This document shows positions 20,216 to 29,279 of a stretch of DNA of 64,000 bases, one piece after another. The translations under genes and the position numbers were made by a program. Under the pieces are notes generated by a model. That model ran no database searches. It was not told the origin of the DNA and was given only the letters and a program-made list of their open reading frames with translations. Within the stretch, counting starts at the first letter, position 1; every line of letters starts with the position of its first letter. Location: positions 310,001 to 374,000 of the forward strand of contig NZ_JAIZEO010000001.1 in NCBI RefSeq assembly GCF_024189315.1, in the 5' to 3' direction. This DNA comes from Halobacillus sp. A5 (GTDB taxonomy: Bacteria; Bacillota; Bacilli; Bacillales; Halobacillaceae).

Positions 20216-20581
20216 ATGAGAAGAAACCCTGTGATTCCTTTTGCACTTATTGCTGTACTAGGGATTCTAGTGATGATTGTTGTGTCATCAGTAGGAATTA
20301 ACGAAAGAGAAGCAATTGAAAATGCAGAAGATGGCGAAGAAAGTGAAGAAACTGCCGCAGGACCAGAAGAAATGTATGAACAGCAGTGTTCAAGCTGTCA
20401 CGGTGGTGATCTTGAAGGTCAGAATGGGCCAAGCCTTCAAGAAGTAGGTTCAAAATATGATGCCGGTGAGATTCAAGGCATTATCGAAAACGGTAAAGGC
20501 GATGGAGCGATGCCGGCCGGCCTTTATTCAGGTGATGATGCTGCAACATTAGCAGAGTGGCTTGCTGAAGAGCATCAATAA
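20216..20581 (+). CDS. cccA: Membrane-anchored cytochrome c-550
   Basis: A 121-residue small cytochrome c. One N-terminal membrane helix (residues about 7-27: [20 protein letters not shown]) anchors it outside the membrane. An acidic linker follows, then a class I cytochrome c domain with heme site CSSCH (about 61-65) and the axial Met in GAMPAG near residue 102. The ATG at 20216 follows AAGGAGG. It is an electron carrier between the bc complex and the terminal oxidase. The sigA-cccA-trmK order matches B. subtilis. Confidence 0.94.
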   Translation: MRRNPVIPFALIAVLGILVMIVVSSVGINEREAIENAEDGEESEETAAGPEEMYEQQCSSCHGGDLEGQNGPSLQEVGSKYDAGEIQGIIENGKGDGAMPAGLYSGDDAATLAEWLAEEHQ

Positions 20582-20585
20582 ATTA

Positions 20586-20622
20586 AGAAAAGCTTTCTGT
20601 AATTTTACAGGAAGCTTTTCTA
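20586..20622 (+). terminator. Terminator after cccA
   Basis: A long stem AGAAAAGCTTtCTGTAA/TTACAGgAAGCTTTTCT with a very small loop. No extended T-tract follows beyond the arm itself. Confidence 0.75.
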
Positions 20623-20646
20623 TTTATGAGAGGAAAGATTAGCATA

Positions 20647-21345
20647 ATGAATACCGATCAATTATCAAAACGATTAAAAACAGTGGCAGACTTTTTAAAA
20701 CCACCCATACATTTTGCTGACATAGGCTCTGATCATGCTTATTTACCCTGTTATGTCTGCCAGCAACAGAAAGAGGCTCTGGCTGTAGCGGGAGAATTAA
20801 ACAGAGGACCCTATTTAAGTGCTCTTGAAGAAGTAAAACGACAAAACCTTGAAGGTCAGATTAGAGTCGTTCAAGGAGACGGATTAGAAGTCATTGACAA
20901 TCAGGTTAATCAAGTGGTGATTGCTGGGATGGGCGGGCCCCTTATTACTGAAATATTAGAGAATGGCAAGGATAAGCTTCTAAACATTAACAGAATTATT
21001 GCTCAGCCAAATATAGATGCCAGGTCAGTTCGTAAATGGTTAGCAGCTCACCAATTTAATTTAGTAAATGAAGTAATATTAGAAGAAAACGGTCATATTT
21101 ATGAAGTTTTGGTCGCCGATAAAGGAGATCCTTTTGAGAATTATAATAGTGAGGACTTTAAAAGGGAATTATGGCTGGGACCTCATTTATTGAAAAAGAA
21201 AAATAAAGTGTTTTATAAAAAGTGGACAGAGGAAATAGTTAAAAAAGAACGAATCATAGAGCAAATGAAAAGTGCGAGTGAACCAAATTTTGAAAAGGTT
21301 AAACAATTTGAGAAGGAAATAAACTGGTTGAAGGAGGTTCTTTAA
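20647..21345 (+). CDS. trmK: tRNA (adenine(22)-N(1))-methyltransferase TrmK
   Basis: About 232 residues, class I SAM-dependent methyltransferase making m1A22 in tRNA. Motif I is seen as HFADIGSDHAYLP and motif IV as VVIAGMGGPLI (about 90-100). QPNI and the C-terminal coiled-coil helices (to the end) are typical of the TrmK/YqfN family. ATG 20647 is preferred over 20626, because AGAGGAAAG lies between them. It overlaps the next gene by one base (TAATG). Confidence 0.92.
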   Translation: MNTDQLSKRLKTVADFLKPPIHFADIGSDHAYLPCYVCQQQKEALAVAGELNRGPYLSALEEVKRQNLEGQIRVVQGDGLEVIDNQVNQVVIAGMGGPLITEILENGKDKLLNINRIIAQPNIDARSVRKWLAAHQFNLVNEVILEENGHIYEVLVADKGDPFENYNSEDFKRELWLGPHLLKKKNKVFYKKWTEEIVKKERIIEQMKSASEPNFEKVKQFEKEINWLKEVL

Positions 21346-22460
21346 TGGGAAACAAAGAGGTTAAGGTCCGTCACATTATATCTATGCTCGAAAAAAAAGC
21401 GCCAAGCAGCTTTGCTTTTGACTGGGACAACGTAGGACTGCAGGTCGGATCAAAGGAACAGCCTGTCGAAAGAGTAATGGTCACGCTGGATGTTTTAGAA
21501 AATGTCGTTGACGAGGCCATAGAAAACAATATTGATCTAATAGTTGCCCATCATCCTTTATTATTTGTGAAATTAAATAAAATTGATACTTCGACTCCTA
21601 AAGGTCGGGCAGTCCAAAAACTGCTGCAGCATAATATTTCTGTCTACGCTTCTCATACGAATCTTGATATTGCAGAAGGCGGAGTTAACGATGTTATGAG
21701 TCGTTTGCTCGATTTAAATGATACCAGCCCGCTGATAGAAACGTCTAAAGACGATTTAATCAAACTTGCTGTATTTGTACCAGGTACTCATGTTGAATCT
21801 GTCCGTAATGCTGTAAGTGAAGCTGGGGCCGGTCATATTGGAGATTACAGCCATTGCACTTATCAAGTAAAGGGAGAAGGAACTTTTAAACCATTAGAAG
21901 GGAGCACCCCTTATATTGGCAGTGAAGGGAGACTTGAGAAGGTGGAAGAAAAAAGAGTAGAAACGATTCTTCCCCAATCAATTCTTCCTCAAGTCATAGA
22001 AGCTATGGTTAACGCTCATCCTTATGAGGAAGCGGCTTATGATTTATATCCGCTGCTGAATGAAGGTTATGTACAGGGTGTAGGAAGAATTGGGAATCTT
22101 AGAGAGCCGATTCAGTTAAAAGATTTATGTACGCTGGTTAAGGAGAAATATAAAGTACCACAATTGAGGTTTGTCGGAAATCCTGATCAGCTCGTCCGCC
22201 GTGTTGCTGTTCTTGGAGGCAGTGGTGAAAAGTACTATTCTGATGCTCTTAAACAAGGGGCTGATGCCTATATAACCGGGGATATGAGCTTTCATTTCGC
22301 TCAGGAGGCAGAAGAGAGCGGTCTTGCTGTCATTGATCCAGGTCATCATGTTGAGAAAGTGATATTGCCTGAAATAAAATACTGGATAGAATCTGGCCAC
22401 GGTAAGGAAATAGACGTAATCATTTCAAAATCCAATACAGAACCCTTTAACTTTGCGTAG
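21345..22460 (+). CDS. yqfO: Nif3-like dinuclear metal center protein (YqfO)
   Basis: A 371-residue Nif3/YbgI-family protein. Two Nif3 halves that bind a di-metal site (AHHPLLF about 64-70 and GDMSFHFAQEAEESG about 308) flank an inserted CutA-like domain (about 130-230), as in the Bacillus YqfO form. The cellular role is not firmly known; members affect NIF3/GTP cyclohydrolase-like chemistry and metal handling. It is translationally coupled to trmK and ends at a bidirectional terminator. Confidence 0.9.
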   Translation: MGNKEVKVRHIISMLEKKAPSSFAFDWDNVGLQVGSKEQPVERVMVTLDVLENVVDEAIENNIDLIVAHHPLLFVKLNKIDTSTPKGRAVQKLLQHNISVYASHTNLDIAEGGVNDVMSRLLDLNDTSPLIETSKDDLIKLAVFVPGTHVESVRNAVSEAGAGHIGDYSHCTYQVKGEGTFKPLEGSTPYIGSEGRLEKVEEKRVETILPQSILPQVIEAMVNAHPYEEAAYDLYPLLNEGYVQGVGRIGNLREPIQLKDLCTLVKEKYKVPQLRFVGNPDQLVRRVAVLGGSGEKYYSDALKQGADAYITGDMSFHFAQEAEESGLAVIDPGHHVEKVILPEIKYWIESGHGKEIDVIISKSNTEPFNFA

Positions 22461-22500
22461 AAAAACCCCTCTTTCTCTACTGGAGAAAGAGGGGTTTTAG
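22461..22500. terminator. Bidirectional terminator between yqfO and ispH
   Basis: A 15-bp class stem AAAACCCCTCTTTCTC/GAGAAAGAGGGGTTTT lies between convergent genes, with A- and T-runs on both sides, so it can stop transcription from either direction. Confidence 0.93.
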
Positions 22501-22503
22501 CAA

Positions 22504-23451
22504 TTATTTTTTCTTTGTCTTAACTCTTGGAAGAATCTTCTTCTGTTCAACTTTAGACTCTCTTATCCAGGAGTCTTCGATTTCAGGATCAAATTGTTCG
22601 ATAAATTTAATCACTTCTTTTGTAATTGGAGTAGGAGTGGAGGCGCCTGCCGTTACAGCGACTTTGGAGACGCCTTCGAGCCAGTCGAGCTCAATTTCTG
22701 TAACATCGGAAATACGGTACGCCTGTGTGCCGGCAATTTCCATTGAAACTTGGGCTAAGCGATTTGAGTTGTTACTTTTCGGGTCACCGACTACTAATGT
22801 TAAATCTGCATCTTTAGCCTGCTCAGAAACTGCTTCCTGCCTCACTTGAGTCGCCATGCAGATCTCCTGATGCTTTTCTACTTGAGGATATTTCTCTTTC
22901 ACTTTCTCCATCACATCATAAACATCCCATTGACTCATCGTCGTCTGGTTCGTAATTAACAGCTTGTCATGAGTGATTTCTAGGTCTTCAACGTCTTCTT
23001 CGGTCTGAACAAGGTGGACTTTGCCCGGTGCAACTCCCATCGCGCCTTCAGGCTCAGGGTGACCTTTTTTACCGACATAAATAATTTCGTAACCTTCTGC
23101 TACACGGTCTCTAATTAAATTATGAGTGTTCGTTACATCAGGGCATGTAGCATCTAATGCAGTGAGACCTTTCTTTTTGGCTCTTTCTTTTACTTCTGGT
23201 GAAACACCATGAGCTGTAAAGATAACGGTCCCATCGTTAATTCCATCTAATAAGTCTAAGCGGTTTTTACCATCGACGGTTATAATTCCTTCATTCTTAA
23301 ATGCATCTGTTACATGAGAATTGTGGACAATCATACCTAAAATATATATAGGACGAGGCAGATTAGGGTCTTTCGCAGCATTCTGCGCAATCACCATTGC
23401 ATCTACCACTCCATAACAATAACCGCGAGGGGCGATTTTTATGACTTCCAT
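22504..23451 (-). CDS. ispH: 4-hydroxy-3-methylbut-2-enyl diphosphate reductase IspH
   Basis: About 315 residues, the last enzyme of the MEP isoprenoid pathway, a 4Fe-4S protein converting HMBPP to IPP and DMAPP. Iron-sulfur ligands are visible in PRGYCYGVV (near the N-terminus), LDATCPDVT and [10 protein letters not shown]. The start [12 protein letters not shown] follows GAGGAGGATTTATGAA; an 11-residue longer reading has no ribosome binding site. It is the lone reverse gene here and has its own promoter. The partner enzyme gene ispG is also in this window. Confidence 0.95.
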   Translation of the reverse strand: MEVIKIAPRGYCYGVVDAMVIAQNAAKDPNLPRPIYILGMIVHNSHVTDAFKNEGIITVDGKNRLDLLDGINDGTVIFTAHGVSPEVKERAKKKGLTALDATCPDVTNTHNLIRDRVAEGYEIIYVGKKGHPEPEGAMGVAPGKVHLVQTEEDVEDLEITHDKLLITNQTTMSQWDVYDVMEKVKEKYPQVEKHQEICMATQVRQEAVSEQAKDADLTLVVGDPKSNNSNRLAQVSMEIAGTQAYRISDVTEIELDWLEGVSKVAVTAGASTPTPITKEVIKFIEQFDPEIEDSWIRESKVEQKKILPRVKTKKK

Positions 23452-23511
23452 TTCATAAATCCTCCTCTTTGTTCTTAAAAACATCTTTTGTAACGAATTA
23501 ATTCATCCTCT

Positions 23512-23540
23512 ATTATAAAGGCTAAAGTATAATATGACAA
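23512..23540 (-). promoter_or_regulatory. Sigma-A promoter of ispH
   Basis: Reverse-strand TTGTCA (23540-23535), 17-bp spacer and perfect TATAAT (23517-23512). It faces away from cshB in the divergent gap. Confidence 0.85.
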
Positions 23541-23620
23541 AGAATGTCTACGATTCGTGCAATTCACTGTTCAGTCGATTATAATAGGATAGGGATAATT
23601 TACATTAAAGGAGTACGGTT

Positions 23621-24943
23621 ATGAATAACCATTCATTTAAAGAATATTCAATAGGCTCAAACGTTGAGCAGATTATAGAGGGATTAGGATTTAATCAGCC
23701 GACACCCATTCAGCAAAAAGTCATACCTGCAGCTTTGCGCGGTGAAAGTCTGATTGGTCAGTCACATACAGGTTCTGGTAAAACTCATGCTTACTTGCTG
23801 CCGCTTATGGATCAAATTGATGAAGCAGAGCAGGGAGTACAATTTGTTGTTACCGCTCCAACTAGAGAGCTGGCAATGCAAATATATAATGAAGTGAAGA
23901 AAGCTGTCCAGCTGGCCAATAAAGAAGAAGTCTGGCGGGCGAGTTTAGTTATCGGAGGTACAGATAAGCAGCGGATGATTGAAAAGCTTGCGGGCAATCC
24001 TCCTCAAATTATTGTAGGAACACCAGGAAGAATTCTGGATATGGTTAAAGAGGAAGCAGTAAATGTACATCATGTTAAATCTTTTGTGCTTGATGAAGCT
24101 GATCTTATGCTTGATTTAGGCTTTATCGAGGATGTAGATCAAATCCTGATACGCATGAATGAAGATCTTCAATTATTAGTGTTCTCAGCAACAATTCCTG
24201 AGAGGCTTCAGCCATTTCTAAAAAAATATTTAGCCAATCCAACCCATATAGAAATTGATGATAACAAGCCTTCCCCGGAGTCTATGGAACATAGACTTGT
24301 TGCTTTAAGGCACAAGGATCCTGCAGATCTGATCATGGAGATATCAAAAAGCATTCAGCCTTATTTAGCTATTATTTTTACAAACGGCAAAGAACAGGCG
24401 GATGAGCTGGCCTCAGGTCTGCTGGATCGAGGATTGGAAACAGGAGTTCTCCATGGAGGGCTGAGTCCAAGAGAACGAAAAAGAATGTTAAAGGATTTAC
24501 AAAGCTTACGCTACCAATACATTGTTGCTACTGACCTGGCGTCGAGAGGAATTGATATTCAAGGTGTCAGCCATGTAATTAACGCCAGAATGCCCAAGGA
24601 AGAGGAGTTCTATATCCATCGTGTAGGAAGAACCGCAAGGGCAGGTTTAGAAGGTACAGCGATTAATCTTTATGCTGAAGAAGATCTTCCCTTAATCGAA
24701 AAGCTGGAAAAACGCGGGTTATCTTTTCACTTTTATGAAATAAAGAATGGGGAATGGGTCGAAGCTAAGTCTTATAAAGAAAGACAGAAGCGTACACCAG
24801 TGGAAAATGACCTGCAGAAGAAAGCAAAACAAATGGTGAAAAAACCTAAAAAAGTTAAACCAGGTTACAAAAAGAAAATGAAACAGGATGCAGACAAAAA
24901 TTATAAAAAGCTTAAAAGAGACAGTTACCGCAAGAAAAGATAG
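23621..24943 (+). CDS. cshB: DEAD-box RNA helicase CshB
   Basis: A 440-residue superfamily-2 RNA helicase. Motifs in order are the Q-motif ([14 protein letters not shown]), I (HTGSGKT, about 49-55), Ia (PTRELA), Ib (TPGR), II (DEAD, about 158), III (SAT), V ([10 protein letters not shown]) and VI ([10 protein letters not shown]). A Lys-rich C-terminal tail of about 60 residues probably binds RNA. The position before nfo matches B. subtilis yqfR (cshB), a cold-shock-associated helicase. AAAGGAG precedes the ATG. Confidence 0.93.
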   Translation: MNNHSFKEYSIGSNVEQIIEGLGFNQPTPIQQKVIPAALRGESLIGQSHTGSGKTHAYLLPLMDQIDEAEQGVQFVVTAPTRELAMQIYNEVKKAVQLANKEEVWRASLVIGGTDKQRMIEKLAGNPPQIIVGTPGRILDMVKEEAVNVHHVKSFVLDEADLMLDLGFIEDVDQILIRMNEDLQLLVFSATIPERLQPFLKKYLANPTHIEIDDNKPSPESMEHRLVALRHKDPADLIMEISKSIQPYLAIIFTNGKEQADELASGLLDRGLETGVLHGGLSPRERKRMLKDLQSLRYQYIVATDLASRGIDIQGVSHVINARMPKEEEFYIHRVGRTARAGLEGTAINLYAEEDLPLIEKLEKRGLSFHFYEIKNGEWVEAKSYKERQKRTPVENDLQKKAKQMVKKPKKVKPGYKKKMKQDADKNYKKLKRDSYRKKR

Positions 24944-24957
24944 AGAGGGGAACAGCT

Positions 24958-25851
24958 ATGGTTAAAATAGGTTCACATGTATCAATGAAAGGGAAGAAAA
25001 TGCTGTTAGGTGCTAGTGAGGAAGCTGTATCCTATGGCTCCTCCACATTTATGATTTATACGGGGGCTCCTCAGAATACGAGAAGGCGGCCGATCGAGGA
25101 ATTAAATATCGAAAATGGAACGGCCCATATGGACGAGAATGGTATAAAGGATATTGTTGTGCACGCGCCGTATATAATTAATATAGGGAATACCACAAAG
25201 CCTGAAACGTTTGAACTGGGAGTGGATTTTCTGAGAAATGAGATAGAACGTACAGAAGCCCTTGGTTCAAAACAGATTGTTCTTCATCCCGGATCACATG
25301 TTGGACAAGGTGCTGATAAGGGAATTGCAAAAATTATTGAAGGATTAAATGAAGTCCTGCACAAGGACCAGACTGCTCAAATTGCATTAGAAACGATGGC
25401 GGGTAAAGGATCTGAATGCGGCCGCAGGTTTGAAGAACTGGCTGAGATTATTGATGGAGTAACACTTAATGATAAATTATCTGTTTGTCTGGATACCTGT
25501 CACATTCATGATGCCGGTTATTCCGTAGTTGATGATTTTGATGGGGTACTTAATGAATTTGACAAAATAATTGGAGTGGACCGTATAAAAGTCGTCCATG
25601 TTAATGATAGTAAAAACATTCAGGGTGCTGGAAAAGACCGGCATGAAAACATCGGTTTCGGACACATTGGGTTTGATGCTCTCCATTATATAGTTCATCA
25701 TGACACGTTTAAGGACATACCTAAAATATTGGAAACTCCTTATGTAGGCGAGGATAAAAAGAATAAGCAGCCTCCATATCAATTTGAAATTGATATGCTG
25801 AAAAAAGGAATCTATGATGAAGATTTAAAAGAAAAAATTATGAAGCAGTAA
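24958..25851 (+). CDS. nfo: Apurinic endonuclease IV
   Basis: A 297-residue zinc-dependent AP endonuclease with the TIM-barrel fold. Metal-site signatures are [15 protein letters not shown] near the start, [34 protein letters not shown] and [27 protein letters not shown]. It sits 14 bp after cshB in an apparent two-gene unit. It is base-excision repair (YqfS) of the spore-associated type in B. subtilis. Confidence 0.96.
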   Translation: MVKIGSHVSMKGKKMLLGASEEAVSYGSSTFMIYTGAPQNTRRRPIEELNIENGTAHMDENGIKDIVVHAPYIINIGNTTKPETFELGVDFLRNEIERTEALGSKQIVLHPGSHVGQGADKGIAKIIEGLNEVLHKDQTAQIALETMAGKGSECGRRFEELAEIIDGVTLNDKLSVCLDTCHIHDAGYSVVDDFDGVLNEFDKIIGVDRIKVVHVNDSKNIQGAGKDRHENIGFGHIGFDALHYIVHHDTFKDIPKILETPYVGEDKKNKQPPYQFEIDMLKKGIYDEDLKEKIMKQ

Positions 25852-25940
25852 CCGGCGGTGTATACTCTTCTTTGATGAGCTATGCGAGAGTAAACCGATA
25901 GCATATCCTGCTCGTTTAACCGAGTCTGTCCCGCTACGTT

Positions 25941-26045
25941 GAATCGCTGATAAATATAAAGAACCGCGTATATAAATGGGTAACCGCTGATAAATTCTCT
26001 AAAACCGCGGATAATTTCATATTTCCGCTGATATCAATTAAAGGC
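25941..26045. repeat. Degenerate 20-bp-period repeat array downstream of nfo
   Basis: Five CCGC-cored units start at 25944, 25964, 25984, 26005 and 26025, giving a period of 20 or 21 bp. The unit reads roughly ACCGCTGATAAATnnnnnAA; variants are TCGCTGATAA, CCGCGTATAT, CCGCTGATAA, CCGCGGATAA and CCGCTGATAT. A possible sixth core is at 25931. No ORF runs through it. The units are not separated by unique spacers, so this is not a CRISPR. Confidence 0.7.
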
Positions 26046-26087
26046 CCGCTCTCTCCCGCATTAAAAAGGAGAGAGTGGACCTTTTTA
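26040..26087 (+). terminator. Terminator downstream of nfo and the repeat array
   Basis: An imperfect long stem AAAGGcCCgCTCTCTCC/GGAGAGAGtGGaCCTTT with an 11-nt loop, followed by TT and ATTATTTG. It lies about 190 bp after the nfo stop. Confidence 0.85.
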
Positions 26088-26137
26088 TTATTTGTACATA
26101 AAATTATCGATCGTCCACGAAAAGGAAAAGAAAGAAT

Positions 26138-26194
26138 CCTACTGCTCCTCGCAGCTAGGAAGTTGCTTGCGGAAAACCGCGGGTTTTCCACAAG
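26138..26194. other. Paired hairpins downstream of the DUF2624 gene
   Basis: Hairpin 1 (26138-26159) pairs CCTACTGC with GCAG-c-TAGG around TCCTC. Hairpin 2 (26166-26194) pairs CTTGcGGAAAACC with GGTTTTCCaCAAG around GCG. Read on the reverse strand, hairpin 1 is followed by a pyrimidine-rich tract (ATTCTTTCTTTTCC), so it may terminate the reverse gene ending at 26216. Hairpin 2 is unexplained. Confidence 0.6.
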
Positions 26195-26215
26195 CCGGAA
26201 GAAATTGTTTTATAT

Positions 26216-26500
26216 TTATTGAAGCCATTCTTCTACACCGTACTGTTTGGCGAGGCGGTGAAGTAAAACATCTACTGATTGTGCGGTTTCAACCGAGGTG
26301 ATTTGAGCTAGTTTGCGAAGCATTCGCTTTCTCCCTTTTTTATCAAAAGGATTTTCTCTATTCTTTTTTAATTCTTTCACGATTTGCTCTGCTTCCTGAT
26401 AAGTAAGGGGGATATTATGCATTTGACTATAATAAATTAACTCATCTGTGGTTAAGTTTTTCAGTTTATGGGTAATGTACTGTTGGGCTATGTTTTTCAT
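26216..26500 (-). CDS. yqfT: DUF2624 family protein (YqfT-like)
   Basis: A 94-residue basic, all-helical small protein beginning MKNIAQQYITHKLKNLT and containing ELIYYSQMHNIPLTYQEAEQIVKELK. This is the DUF2624/YqfT pattern found next to nfo in Bacillaceae. AAGGAGATC precedes the ATG at 26500. No function is known. It is transcribed against its neighbours. Confidence 0.8.
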   Translation of the reverse strand: MKNIAQQYITHKLKNLTTDELIYYSQMHNIPLTYQEAEQIVKELKKNRENPFDKKGRKRMLRKLAQITSVETAQSVDVLLHRLAKQYGVEEWLQ

Positions 26501-26637
26501 CTATCCGATCTCCTTCTTTTTCTATTCTGTACACCTTATGTCAGCGCAGAGAGAAGCGTTCAATATTTTAGCGTTGAATTCAAATGAGAGCGGACTATTA
26601 ATAAAGTCAGAGGAGCAGCAGCGGGGAGTGTTATATT

Positions 26638-27342
26638 TTGAAAAGTGTTACTATGTTTGCTCAAATCAGTTTTACGGTCATCTTAATTACGGGATCTATC
26701 TTAATTGTTAATTATTATAAGGATAAAGATCAGCGGACTCTGGCTGAAAAGAATGAACAGCTTTCTGAAGAAAATGAGCAGCTACAGGCAGAAAATGATT
26801 ATGTATTATCTAAAGATAGAACCGTCGATAATAGTGATTTTGATCAATGGTCATACTTAGAAGATCAAGCGGAGGCATTTCATAAAGATAGTGATGAAGA
26901 ATTTAAAAAGCCATGGGCTTTATTCATGGTTAAACAATCAGAAAAATATGAGGTGGATCCAGTTGTGGTTTATGAATTATTAAAGGTGGAAACAGGTGAC
27001 ACGTTTAACCCGAAACTGGTCGGACCGGAAACAAAATACGGTAAAGCATACGGAATTGGACAATTCATGAAAAATACAGCTCCCTGGATTGCAGACATGG
27101 CCGGACTTCGTTATGAAGAAGAACTGCTTTTCGATCCTTATTATTCCATGCAGCTGGCCGTTGTATATCTGGACTATTTATACAACAAATACAATAATTG
27201 GGATGAAGCGCTGACCGCTTATCATCGGGGAGTAGGCGGTTTAAAGAAATATAAGGAAGAAAATGGTGATGCCGAAAGCTGGTATGCTGTAGAAATTCAA
27301 TCTAAGGCAGACAGCCACGAAACAATAGCCGCTGCAAATTAA
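26638..27342 (+). CDS. Membrane-anchored lytic transglycosylase (SLT domain)
   Basis: A 234-residue protein with an N-terminal membrane helix (about 5-26), a short coiled coil (about 33-60: LAEKNEQLSEENEQLQAEN) and a C-terminal lysozyme-like SLT domain (about 95-215). The catalytic Glu is likely in LLKVETGDTFNP (about 120), with AYGIGQFM and DEALTAYHRGVGGL typical of family 1 lytic transglycosylases. It should cut peptidoglycan outside the membrane. The start is TTG 26638, with GGGGAGTG upstream. In B. subtilis this position instead holds yqfU and zur, so this is a local gene-content difference. Confidence 0.85.
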   Translation: MKSVTMFAQISFTVILITGSILIVNYYKDKDQRTLAEKNEQLSEENEQLQAENDYVLSKDRTVDNSDFDQWSYLEDQAEAFHKDSDEEFKKPWALFMVKQSEKYEVDPVVVYELLKVETGDTFNPKLVGPETKYGKAYGIGQFMKNTAPWIADMAGLRYEEELLFDPYYSMQLAVVYLDYLYNKYNNWDEALTAYHRGVGGLKKYKEENGDAESWYAVEIQSKADSHETIAAAN

Positions 27343-27345
27343 AGG

Positions 27346-27380
27346 AAAACCTCTGCCCAATCAATATGCAGAGGGTTTTT
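27346..27380 (+). terminator. Terminator after the SLT gene
   Basis: AAAACCTCTGC pairs with GCAGAGGGTTTT around an 11-nt loop, and further T residues follow. Confidence 0.88.
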
Positions 27381-27469
27381 CGCTGTTCTATCCCATTTAA
27401 TTCCTCACCTAAAAAATGAGTTTCTACAGATACTAAACTTGATTCTCAATCAGAAAGTGAGGGTTTTAA

Positions 27470-27883
27470 ATGGATGAAACAAATAAGTCTGTAGGGGATC
27501 AGGAAGAAGAGCTTGAAAAACACGGTGAAGAGATGGATTACTCCACAGAAGTTGAACGAGTAGCCAACCAGCCTGTGTATGGTGAAAGCTATGATGAAGA
27601 ATTTGCACAAGAAGCTGCTATGCCGATAAATGAACCGGTTAGATCTCAAGAATCGGAAACGAATATGGAAGAAGATGTTAAATCAGGTATGGGCTGGATC
27701 GGGTTATCCGCCGCGATTCTTTCCTTTTTCTTTGCACCGTTTCTGCTGGGGATTGTTGGTATTGTTTTTGGAGTAATAAGTAAACGACGTGGAGCAGATA
27801 CTTTAGGTAATATGGCGATCATCATTAGTATCGTTTCTATCCTATTTTCATTATTTTTGGCTCCAGTTACTCAAATGTTTTAG
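27470..27883 (+). CDS. YqfX-like membrane protein
   Basis: A 137-residue protein. The very acidic N-terminal half (about 1-75) has no recognised motif. The C-terminal half has two membrane helices (about 76-100 and 112-135) separated by a short basic turn (SKRRGAD), resembling the DUF4190-like hairpin. Its place before the convergent ispG matches yqfX-ispG of B. subtilis. The function is unknown. Confidence 0.7.
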   Translation: MDETNKSVGDQEEELEKHGEEMDYSTEVERVANQPVYGESYDEEFAQEAAMPINEPVRSQESETNMEEDVKSGMGWIGLSAAILSFFFAPFLLGIVGIVFGVISKRRGADTLGNMAIIISIVSILFSLFLAPVTQMF

Positions 27884-27887
27884 CATA

Positions 27888-27920
27888 AAAAAAGGTGGAC
27901 CGTTAACGGTCCACCTTTTG
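27888..27920. terminator. Bidirectional terminator between the yqfX-like gene and ispG
   Basis: An almost perfect palindrome AAAAGGTGGACCGTTAACGGTCCACCTTTT between convergent genes, with A/T runs on both flanks. Confidence 0.93.
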
Positions 27921-27921
27921 A

Positions 27922-29031
27922 TTAAGCTTCTTGCTGTTCTTTTTCTAATCGTTCTTTTTCATAATGCTCTTCAGCAAGCTTATCTACTTCTTTTTTCAAT
28001 TCCTCAACCATTATATCTTCAGGTACCTTGCGGATAATTTCTCCGTGACGGAAAAGAAGACCTTCGCCTCTGGCTCCGGCAATACCGATATCAGCTTCTC
28101 TCGCTTCTCCAGGGCCGTTTACCGCACATCCAAGCACAGCTACTTTAATCGGAGCTTTAATGGTTTGAATATACTCTTCCACCTCATTAGCAATCGAAAT
28201 TAAATCAATTTCGATTCGGCCGCAAGTCGGACATGAGATTAAGGTTGCCGCATTGGAAGCCAGCCCAAAGGATTTTAATAATTCTTTGGCAACTTTCACT
28301 TCTTCAACGGGGTCAGCACTTAAGCTTACTCTTAAAGTGCTTCCTATACCTTTACTTAAAATCGCTCCTAATCCTGCTGCACTCTTTACCGTTCCGGCGA
28401 ATAACGTTCCGGATTCGGTAATGCCTAAGTGAAGAGGATAAGGAATAACTTCAGCCGCTTTTTCATATGCTTCAATTGCTAATTTTACGTCAGAGGCTTT
28501 AAGGGAAACGATAATATCATGAAAATCGAGATCCTCTAATATTTTTATGTGATGCAGTGCACTTTCAACCATACCATCTGCAGTAGGGTAGCCATACTTT
28601 TCAAGAATATGGCGTTCCAATGAGCCGGCATTAACACCGATACGAATCGGGATATTTTTAGCTTTCGCTGCTTCAACTACGGCCTCTACTTTTTCACGTT
28701 TACCAATATTTCCAGGATTTATACGGATCTTATCAGCTCCGCCTTCTATAGCTTTTAGAGCTTTTTTGTAATCAAAGTGAATATCTACGACCAGCGGGAT
28801 GTTAATTCTTTTCTTAATTTCGGGGATAGCATCAGCTGCCCGGTCGTCTGGACATGCCACTCGAACAACCTGGCATCCAGCTTCCTCTAAACGATGAATT
28901 TCAGCTACTGTAGCCTCTACATCGTGTGTTTTTGTTGTAGTCATGGACTGTATCACAACTTGATCAGCTCCACCTATGGTCAGATCACCGACTTTAACAG
29001 GTCGAGTATCTTTTCTGTGAATAATTGCCAT
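27922..29031 (-). CDS. ispG: 4-hydroxy-3-methylbut-2-en-1-yl diphosphate synthase IspG
   Basis: About 369 residues, the penultimate enzyme of the MEP pathway, which feeds HMBPP to IspH. A TIM barrel with [16 protein letters not shown] near the start is followed by a C-terminal 4Fe-4S domain with CPTCGR and [14 protein letters not shown]. The start [12 protein letters not shown] has AAAGGAGCG 8 bases upstream; the 16-residue longer reading does not. This is the flavodoxin-type bacterial IspG. A C-terminal Lys/Glu-rich tail is present. Confidence 0.95.
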   Translation of the reverse strand: MAIIHRKDTRPVKVGDLTIGGADQVVIQSMTTTKTHDVEATVAEIHRLEEAGCQVVRVACPDDRAADAIPEIKKRINIPLVVDIHFDYKKALKAIEGGADKIRINPGNIGKREKVEAVVEAAKAKNIPIRIGVNAGSLERHILEKYGYPTADGMVESALHHIKILEDLDFHDIIVSLKASDVKLAIEAYEKAAEVIPYPLHLGITESGTLFAGTVKSAAGLGAILSKGIGSTLRVSLSADPVEEVKVAKELLKSFGLASNAATLISCPTCGRIEIDLISIANEVEEYIQTIKAPIKVAVLGCAVNGPGEAREADIGIAGARGEGLLFRHGEIIRKVPEDIMVEELKKEVDKLAEEHYEKERLEKEQQEA

Positions 29032-29222
29032 TAATAATCGCTCCTTTATATCTGAAAAAAGCTCATTATAAAATACCACCTTTCATTATAAGGGGTATTA
29101 TGATAAATGAGAAGTATAGACACTTAAAACTTTCCTAATCTTTACATGACCAGTAAAATTGTACGCTATCTAAAAAAATTATATCATGAGGTCAGGTGGT
29201 TGAAAAACTTTAACAACTCTTT

Positions 29223-29249
29223 TGAAACAATTTCAGTTTGTCAAACGTA
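29223..29249 (+). promoter_or_regulatory. Sigma-W-type ECF promoter of the second NfeD gene
   Basis: TGAAAC (29223-29228), 17-bp spacer and CGTA (29246-29249), about 30 bp before the coding start. It is identical in both boxes and spacing to the yqeZ promoter at 840-866. Confidence 0.82.
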
Positions 29250-29279
29250 TATATTATAGAAGAATCGGAGAGAGGGTGA

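Noticed and set aside
25941-26045. CRISPR array
   Set aside because: Repeat cores are about 10 bp, degenerate, and the period of 20 bp leaves no room for spacers; no cas genes nearby.
26448-26711. 87-residue forward ORF between the DUF2624 and SLT genes
   Set aside because: Overlaps both real genes, lacks a ribosome binding site, and reads as antisense and out-of-frame sequence.
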